This document shows, one piece after another, positions 58,729-64,000 of a stretch of 64,000 nt of DNA. Positions within the stretch are counted from its first letter, which is position 1. Each line of letters begins with the position of its first letter. The stretch comes from Pseudomonas izuensis (GTDB lineage: Bacteria; Pseudomonadota; Gammaproteobacteria; Pseudomonadales; Pseudomonadaceae), in contig NZ_WTFT01000008.1 in assembly GCF_009861505.1 (NCBI RefSeq), positions 117,552-181,551 on the forward strand, given 5' to 3'. The notes under the pieces were generated by a model. The model was not told the origin of the DNA. It saw only the letters and a program-made list of their open reading frames with translations, and did not search any database. The translations under genes were made by a program, and so were the position numbers.

Positions 58729-60180
58729 ATGTCCGTCCGTCGTACCAAAATCGTCGCTACCCTTGGCCCGGCCAGTAACTCGCCGGAAGTTCTCGAACAG
58801 CTGATTCTGGCTGGCCTGGACGTCGCCCGCCTGAACTTCTCCCACGGCACCCCCGACGAGCACAAGGCTCGCGCGAAGCTGGTGCGTGACCTGGCCGCCA
58901 AGCACGGCCGCTTCGTCGCCCTGCTGGGTGACCTGCAAGGTCCGAAAATCCGTATCGCCAAATTCGCCAACAAGCGCATCGAGCTGAAGATCGGTGATCA
59001 ATTCACCTTCTCCACCAGCCATCCGCTGACCGAAGGCAACCAGCAAGTGGTCGGCATCGACTACCCGGACCTGGTCAAGGACTGCGGCGTGGGCGACGAG
59101 CTGCTGCTCGACGACGGTCGCGTCGTGATGCGCGTCGACACCGCCACCGCCACCGAATTGAACTGCACCGTGACCATCGGCGGCCCGCTGTCGGACCACA
59201 AAGGCATCAACCGTCGCGGCGGCGGCCTGACGGCACCGGCCCTGACTGAAAAAGACAAGGCCGACATCAAGCTCGCCGCGGAAATGCAGGTCGACTATCT
59301 GGCCGTGTCCTTCCCGCGTGACGCAGCCGACATGGAATACGCGCGCAAACTGCGTGACGAGGCTGGCGGTACCGCCTGGCTGGTGGCGAAGATCGAACGC
59401 GCCGAAGCCGTGGCTGACGACGAAACCCTCGATGGCCTGATCAACGCATCCGATGCCGTGATGGTGGCCCGTGGTGACCTGGGCGTGGAAATCGGCGATG
59501 CCGAGCTGGTGGGTATCCAGAAGAAAATCATTCTGCACGCACGCCGCCACAACAAGGCAGTGATCGTGGCGACCCAGATGATGGAGTCGATGATCCAGAA
59601 CCCGATGCCGACCCGCGCCGAAGTGTCCGACGTAGCCAACGCCGTGCTCGACTACACCGACGCCGTGATGCTTTCGGCCGAAAGTGCCGCTGGTCTGTAC
59701 CCGCTGGAAGCCGTACAGGCGATGGCACGCATCTGCGTCGGCGCTGAAAAGCACCCGACCAGCAAGACCTCCAGCCACCGCATCGGCAAGGAATTCCAGC
59801 GCTGCGACGAAAGCATCGCCCTGGCCACCATGTACACGGCCAACCACTTCCCGGGCGTGAAGGCGATCATCGCGTTGACCGAAAGCGGCTACACCCCGCT
59901 GATCATGTCGCGCATCCGTTCCTCGGTGCCGATCTATGCATTCACCCCACACCGCGAAGCCCAGGCCCGCGCGGCGATGTTCCGTGGCGTGTACACCGTT
60001 CCATTCGACCCGGCCTCGCTGGCACCGAATGAAGTCAGCCAGAAAGCCATCGACGAGCTGGTCAAGCGCGGCGTGGTGGAAAAAGGCGACTGGGTCATCC
60101 TGACCAAGGGCGACAGCTACCACACCACCGGCGGCACCAACGGCATGAAAATCCTGCATGTTGGCGACCCGATGGTCTGA
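58729..60180 (+). CDS. pykA: Pyruvate kinase
   Basis: Converts phosphoenolpyruvate and ADP into pyruvate and ATP. 483 residues: TIM barrel with RRTKIVATLGPASNSPEVLE, the catalytic GDLQGPKIRI and AKIERAEAV, the B domain lid, MVARGDLGVEIGDAELVGIQ, and a C-terminal regulatory domain. It looks like the AMP/sugar-phosphate-activated PykA type by resemblance to the P. aeruginosa gene in the same context. It is followed by its own terminator. Confidence 0.96.
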   Translation: MSVRRTKIVATLGPASNSPEVLEQLILAGLDVARLNFSHGTPDEHKARAKLVRDLAAKHGRFVALLGDLQGPKIRIAKFANKRIELKIGDQFTFSTSHPLTEGNQQVVGIDYPDLVKDCGVGDELLLDDGRVVMRVDTATATELNCTVTIGGPLSDHKGINRRGGGLTAPALTEKDKADIKLAAEMQVDYLAVSFPRDAADMEYARKLRDEAGGTAWLVAKIERAEAVADDETLDGLINASDAVMVARGDLGVEIGDAELVGIQKKIILHARRHNKAVIVATQMMESMIQNPMPTRAEVSDVANAVLDYTDAVMLSAESAAGLYPLEAVQAMARICVGAEKHPTSKTSSHRIGKEFQRCDESIALATMYTANHFPGVKAIIALTESGYTPLIMSRIRSSVPIYAFTPHREAQARAAMFRGVYTVPFDPASLAPNEVSQKAIDELVKRGVVEKGDWVILTKGDSYHTTGGTNGMKILHVGDPMV

Positions 60181-60200
60181 GTGACCGGTTGCTGAAAGAC

Positions 60201-60233
60201 AAAAGCCCTGCCATGTGAATGGCGGGGCTTTTT
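60201..60233 (+). terminator. Terminator of pykA
   Basis: AGCCCTGCCAT / ATGGCGGGGCT stem (one G-T), 4-nt loop, followed by TTTTT. Confidence 0.9.
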
Positions 60234-60270
60234 GCTTTCTGATCCGGAAATTTTATTCGCTGGTCGGGCC

Positions 60271-60350
60271 TCATCGCGGGCAAGCCCGGCTCCCACAGTG
60301 ATAGGTGGCGCTCACAAAACCTGTGGGAGCAAGGCTTGCCCGCGATGAGG
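60271..60350. repeat. REP doublet
   Basis: TCATCGCGGGCAAGCCCGGC with inverted AAGGCTTGCCCGCGATGA, between convergent pykA and the enoyl-CoA hydratase gene. Confidence 0.85.
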
Positions 60351-60371
60351 CCAGCCCAATCACCGCAATAT

Positions 60372-61121
60372 TCAATGCCTGTTGATAAACCCCGACAACG
60401 CCGCCATCGCCTCCGGCGAACGCAATCGCTGGGTAAACAACGCCCCCTCTTCTTCTATTACCTTGCGCAACAATTCCCGATCCGGAGCTTTCATCAACTG
60501 CTTGCTGATCCGCACCGCCTCAGGTGGCAAAGACTCAAAGCGCAGGGCCATCTCCCGAGCCTTGGCCAACGCCTCCTCGCCACTGCCCAAGGCTTCGGAC
60601 GCAATGCCCCATGCCGCAGCCTGTTCACCGTTGAATCCTTCGCCCAGAAGCAACAGTTCCGCCGCTTTGGCCGGTCCGAGCAAGCGCGGCAGGAGCAGGC
60701 TGGAGCCGAATTCCGGGCACAGGCCAAGGTTGACGAACGGCATGCGCAAGCGTGCGTCACGGCTGACGTATACCAGATCGCAGTGCAGAAGCAGCGTCGT
60801 GCCAATCCCCACGGCAGCGCCAGCCACGGCGGCGATCACCGGTTTGCGGCATTCAAGCAGGTTGAGCATGAAGCGGAACACCGGGCTGTCGAGGTTGTTC
60901 GGTGGTTGCTGGATGAAGTCAGCAATGTCGTTACCGGCGGTGAAACACTCGCTGGAGCCCGTGATCAGCACGGCGTTGATTTCAGGGTCGCTATCGGCCT
61001 GCTTCAGCGCTTCGGCCAGATGGTTGTACATCGCACGGGTCAGGGCGTTTTTCTTTTCCGGGCGATTCAGGCGCAGCGTCAGCAGGCCGCGTTCGCGTTC
61101 AATCTGGATGGCATCGGTCAT
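60372..61121 (-). CDS. Enoyl-CoA hydratase/isomerase family protein
   Basis: Crotonase-fold enzyme of 249 residues. Oxyanion-hole motifs are ECFTAGNDIADF and AAVAGAAVGIGTTLLLHCDL; CPEFGSSLLLPRLLG covers the usual catalytic acid position (E in PEFGSS). Substrate not determinable; likely a fatty or branched acyl-CoA. It follows the ferredoxin reductase gene by 28 bp on the same strand. Confidence 0.92.
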   Translation of the reverse strand: MTDAIQIERERGLLTLRLNRPEKKNALTRAMYNHLAEALKQADSDPEINAVLITGSSECFTAGNDIADFIQQPPNNLDSPVFRFMLNLLECRKPVIAAVAGAAVGIGTTLLLHCDLVYVSRDARLRMPFVNLGLCPEFGSSLLLPRLLGPAKAAELLLLGEGFNGEQAAAWGIASEALGSGEEALAKAREMALRFESLPPEAVRISKQLMKAPDRELLRKVIEEEGALFTQRLRSPEAMAALSGFINRH

Positions 61122-61149
61122 GGTCGGTCTCGCGTCTGGAATTCAGCGC

Positions 61150-62085
61150 TCAACCACGGGGCAGGAAAACATCGGCCAGCAGTTGATTGCGCGGCAGTCC
61201 CGCCAGATACAGGCGCCGGGCAAAGGCGTCGACACTGTCGGGGGCTCCGCAGAGTAGGGCCAGGGTTTGCCGGGAAACAAGCCGCAGTTGCGCCAAAACC
61301 GCTGGCAACTCTGCCGCGGTCCATAGCTCGATACTCAGGTTCGCACGGCTGGCGGCCATGGCCTGCAACGGCTTGGCCAGATAATGCTCATTGCCATCAT
61401 GGGCCAGGTGAATGACGCGGATTGCGCCCCGGTGATCATGGCGCAACGCTTCGCGCAGCACACCGAACAGAGGTCCCAGTCCGGTGCCGGAGGCCATTAG
61501 CCACAATGGCCGATCATGCCAGTCCGGGTCGTAGTGCAAGGCCCCGCCGCGCAACTCGCCGAGGCGGATCGGATCGCCGATGTTCAGCTGACGCGCGGCA
61601 TCACTGAATTCACCGGGCAAGCGACAATCGAGGTGAAACTCCAGGAAACGGTCGTCTTCCGGCAGGCTGGCCAGGGAATATGGTCGCGCCACATTACCCG
61701 CCCACAACACCAGATGCTGGCCGGCGCTGTAGCGCAACGGACGCTGCGGGGTCAGGCGCAAACGTAACACGCTGTCGCTCAACCAATCGACGGCCGCGAC
61801 CTCGGCCGGGCGGCCGTCCTGTTGCGGGTCGAAAGTGTGCACCTGCAAGTCCTCGACCACCTGGCACTGACACGCCAGGCGCCAGCCTTGCTGGCGTTGC
61901 TCCGGACTCAAGGCATCGGGGCGGCTGTCGCTCGGCAGCCCATGCACACACTGCACCAGGCACGCATGACAACTGCCGGCGCGACAGCTGTAGGGCACTG
62001 CCACACCGTTCTGATTCAGGGCATCGAGCAAATTGCTGCCCACCGCCACCGACCAATGGCGGTCGCCGACGCGCAGCTCAGGCAT
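61150..62085 (-). CDS. Ferredoxin-type iron-sulfur oxidoreductase
   Basis: 311 residues. N-terminal plant-type [2Fe-2S] domain with CRAGSCHACLVQC and CQC (about 35-75), then an FAD-binding domain (RPYSLASLPEDD) and a NAD-binding domain (WLMASGTGLGPLFGVLRE). A single-component reductase that would feed electrons to an unidentified oxygenase or other acceptor. The start at 62085 lies 8 bp inside the sadC-like gene's end. The extension to 62127 is not family-like. Confidence 0.9.
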   Translation of the reverse strand: MPELRVGDRHWSVAVGSNLLDALNQNGVAVPYSCRAGSCHACLVQCVHGLPSDSRPDALSPEQRQQGWRLACQCQVVEDLQVHTFDPQQDGRPAEVAAVDWLSDSVLRLRLTPQRPLRYSAGQHLVLWAGNVARPYSLASLPEDDRFLEFHLDCRLPGEFSDAARQLNIGDPIRLGELRGGALHYDPDWHDRPLWLMASGTGLGPLFGVLREALRHDHRGAIRVIHLAHDGNEHYLAKPLQAMAASRANLSIELWTAAELPAVLAQLRLVSRQTLALLCGAPDSVDAFARRLYLAGLPRNQLLADVFLPRG

Positions 62086-63196
62086 CGACGTTTTCCCACG
62101 CCGCCGCGCAACGGTTGCGCCCGTCACGCTTGGCGCGATACAGCGCCTGATCGGCCCGCTGCAAGGCTTCGTCGAGATCGTCGCCCGGCTCCAGCAGGGT
62201 CATGCCCGCGGACAGGCTGAGATTGCGCACGTTCAGACCGATCAACTCGACATCGGTGAACGCGATGCGCAACCGCTCGCAGCACAGAGTCAAACTGTCG
62301 GCATCGCAGTCGGGCAGCAGCACCACGAACTCTTCGCCGCCGTAGCGGGCCAGGACGTCACCTTCGCGCAAGCAAGCGGTGGCCACGCCGGCAAAGGCTT
62401 GCAGCACTTGATCGCCAGCGGCATGACCGTGCAGGTCGTTGATGCGTTTGAAATGGTCGAGATCGATCAGCGCCAGGCCATGCATAACGCCGGTCTCCAT
62501 GGCATTGAGCTCGCGGGAGGCCAGGCGCAGGAAATGCCGGCGATTAAACAGGCCGGTCAACTCGTCGGTGGCCACGAGGTCTTCAAGCTGGCGCATCATC
62601 CCGCGCAATGTGTCCTGGTGCGCCTGCAAGGCAAAACGGCGTTGACGCATGCGGTGGCGCGAGGCCTGGACATAACCGGCATAGAGCACCAACCAGACCA
62701 GCACGATCAACAGCACGCACACCTGCAACGCCGCCAGGGCCGGGTCGGGCAGCTGGAAGTGATAACCCTCCCACAGCGTGATCGCGCTGAAACTGAAAAA
62801 CACCAGTAAGGCACATCGCAGGAATGAGCGACGGGACAGGTGGAACAACCCGAACAGCAGGATCAATACATAAAAAACCAGGAATGCCCCGCGCGCATCG
62901 TTCAGATGGGCAATCAGCCAGGTTTGCCAACCCAGCCCCAGCAACACCTGGGTTTCGGTCAGGCTGGGGTCGGCGAAGCGCAGGTTGCAGCCGGAATAGA
63001 ATATTGCGAACAGCGTTGCCTGGCTGATCACCACCAGCGCGCTGCCAATGGCCACGCCCGATAGCGAGTCCTGAAAGTGACCGGTAAAAAACGCCAGCCA
63101 CAGCAACAGCAGAGCCAGGGCATAGGTGCCGGCCGCGAGGGCAAAACGTTTGAGCAACAGTCGCTGGATGGCGTTATGGGTCAATCGTTGACTCAC
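62078..63196 (-). CDS. sadC: Membrane diguanylate cyclase, SadC-like
   Basis: 372 residues. Five or six N-terminal transmembrane helices (about 18-185), a short coiled coil, and a GGDEF domain. The active site is GGEEF at 286-290, and the product-inhibition site RxxD is intact at 277-280, five residues upstream. SadC in P. aeruginosa promotes surface attachment, and its gene lies beside fumarase and this same reductase there. GTG start at 63196. Confidence 0.88.
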   Translation of the reverse strand: MSQRLTHNAIQRLLLKRFALAAGTYALALLLLWLAFFTGHFQDSLSGVAIGSALVVISQATLFAIFYSGCNLRFADPSLTETQVLLGLGWQTWLIAHLNDARGAFLVFYVLILLFGLFHLSRRSFLRCALLVFFSFSAITLWEGYHFQLPDPALAALQVCVLLIVLVWLVLYAGYVQASRHRMRQRRFALQAHQDTLRGMMRQLEDLVATDELTGLFNRRHFLRLASRELNAMETGVMHGLALIDLDHFKRINDLHGHAAGDQVLQAFAGVATACLREGDVLARYGGEEFVVLLPDCDADSLTLCCERLRIAFTDVELIGLNVRNLSLSAGMTLLEPGDDLDEALQRADQALYRAKRDGRNRCAAAWENVDA

Positions 63197-63585
63197 CGAA
63201 TGAAAGGAGACTGATAGAGCGTCCTACTCTACAGACCGTATGTCACTTTAGTGGCGTGGCCGATAAATGACCATCGATTTTCTGGCCCCCACGCCCTTGT
63301 AGGAGCTGGCTTGCCAGCGAAGACGGCGTGTCAGATGACAACTGTATCGCCTGTCAGGTCGCTTTCGCTGGCAAGCCAGCTCCTACAAGGGGGTTATGCG
63401 TATCTATGCGACCAACGATTGACTACCGGCGCGTGTGCCCTTGAGCGAGGCGCGGTATACTGCCGCGCCTTTTTAGCGTCGCGCCAGCATGCCCGGCGTG
63501 CCTTGAAAGGTGCTTGCAACCGACCGATGCACCCAAGCTGCAAGCACCTTATTGAATGTTCCCGTCTTTTAGAGGAGCGCGACTC
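63197..63585. other. Divergent control region between sadC-like gene and fumarase
   Basis: 389 bp: a REP doublet at 63296-63390, then a hairpin AGGCGCGG/CCGCGCCT at 63448-63470 with TTTT after it and TATACT in its loop. The hairpin could be a weak terminator or surround a -10 element of the fumarase promoter. No gene is seen. Confidence 0.5.
63296..63390. repeat. REP doublet (TGTAGGAGC type)
   Basis: CCTTGTAGGAGCTGGCTTGC with inverted GCAAGCCAGCTCCTACAAGG, in the divergent region between the sadC-like gene and fumarase. Confidence 0.88.
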
Positions 63586-64000
63586 ATGACCGTGATCAAG
63601 CAAGACGACCTGATTCAGAGCGTTGCCGACGCCCTGCAGTTCATTTCCTATTACCACCCCGTGGATTTCATCCAGGCGATGCACGAGGCCTACCTGCGTG
63701 AAGAATCGCCGGCAGCCCGCGATTCCATGGCGCAAATCCTGATCAACTCGCGCATGTGCGCCACCGGCCACCGCCCGATCTGCCAGGACACCGGCATCGT
63801 GACCGTGTTTGTCCGCGTGGGCATGGACGTGCGCTGGGATGGCGCAACCATGAGCCTGGACGACATGATCAACGAAGGCGTGCGTCGCGCCTACAACCTG
63901 CCGGAAAACGTCCTGCGTGCCTCGATCCTCGCCGACCCGGCGGGTGCTCGCAAGAACACCAAGGACAACACCCCGGCCGTTATCCACTACTCCATCGTTC
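63586..64000 (+). CDS. Class I (iron-sulfur) fumarate hydratase, cut by window edge
   Basis: 138 residues are present from the ATG at 63586 (AGAGGAG upstream), and the frame is open at the right edge. The start MTVIKQDDLIQSVADALQFI and ICQDTGIVTVFVRVG (cluster-binding cysteine) identify the N-terminal alpha domain of class I fumarase, which interconverts fumarate and malate. Confidence 0.92.
   Translation, partial: MTVIKQDDLIQSVADALQFISYYHPVDFIQAMHEAYLREESPAARDSMAQILINSRMCATGHRPICQDTGIVTVFVRVGMDVRWDGATMSLDDMINEGVRRAYNLPENVLRASILADPAGARKNTKDNTPAVIHYSIV

Overview
The window is a stretch of Pseudomonas chromosome, most likely from the fluorescens group. The evidence is the GC-rich, tightly packed genes, the tol-pal/ruv/aspS block, an OprD-family porin, an MvaT-type xenogeneic silencer, GcsR-controlled glycine cleavage genes, and eleven REP doublets of the TGTGGGAGC / TGTAGGAGC type scattered between genes. 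I saw no IS element, integrase, prophage or CRISPR array. Both edges cut genes: alkA on the left and a class I fumarase on the right.

Layout. (1) 1-8.6 kb: alkA (partial), then the enhancer-binding regulator gcsR, three 18-bp operator-like palindromes, a sigma-54 promoter and the operon gcvH-gcvP-sdaA-gcvT, which converts glycine and serine into one-carbon units, ammonia and pyruvate. (2) 9-12.7 kb: cold-shock protein, small RDD membrane protein, nadA, tRNA-Lys, queC and queE. (3) 12.9-24.3 kb, all on the minus strand: cpoB, pal, tolB, tolA, tolR, tolQ, ybgC, ruvB, ruvA, ruvC, yebC, aspS, an FmdB zinc-ribbon protein and a ribbon-helix-helix protein. This is the cell-envelope constriction and Holliday-junction block. 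(4) 24.4-27.2 kb: a decayed dps fragment, a membrane-anchored cold-shock-domain protein, slyX, a HIT protein and a long structured leader. (5) 27-40.5 kb: OprD-family porin, mscS, yajQ, panE, an orphan sensor kinase, PduO-type adenosyltransferase, a Nudix/ThiE-like fusion, GST, argJ, secA and dciA. (6) 40.5-50.7 kb: HerA/DUF853 ATPase, a PctA-type amino-acid chemoreceptor, an operon of GT4 glycosyltransferase, DUF2334 deacetylase-like and UPF0104 flippase-like protein, a small acidic protein, purU, an mvaT-family gene and sbcB. (7) 50.8-57.6 kb: a translationally coupled six-gene membrane operon (RDD, SpoIIM-like, DUF4129, DUF4350, MoxR ATPase, DUF58). (8) 57.6-64 kb: PilZ protein, TPR lipoprotein, pykA, then the minus-strand set sadC-like diguanylate cyclase, ferredoxin-type reductase and enoyl-CoA hydratase, divergent from fumarase.

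Most of the content is ordinary core genome. The parts that deserve a second look are the coupled MoxR/DUF58/SpoIIM operon and the GT4-DUF2334-UPF0104 operon, both widespread but poorly understood. Others are the membrane-tethered cold-shock domain, the dps remnant, the arrangement of GcsR sites, REP doublets that sit inside an operon or supply a stop codon, and the hairpin-rich 0.9-kb leader of the porin gene. Three genes (yajQ, the PilZ gene and the sadC-like gene) connect the window to cyclic-di-GMP signalling.
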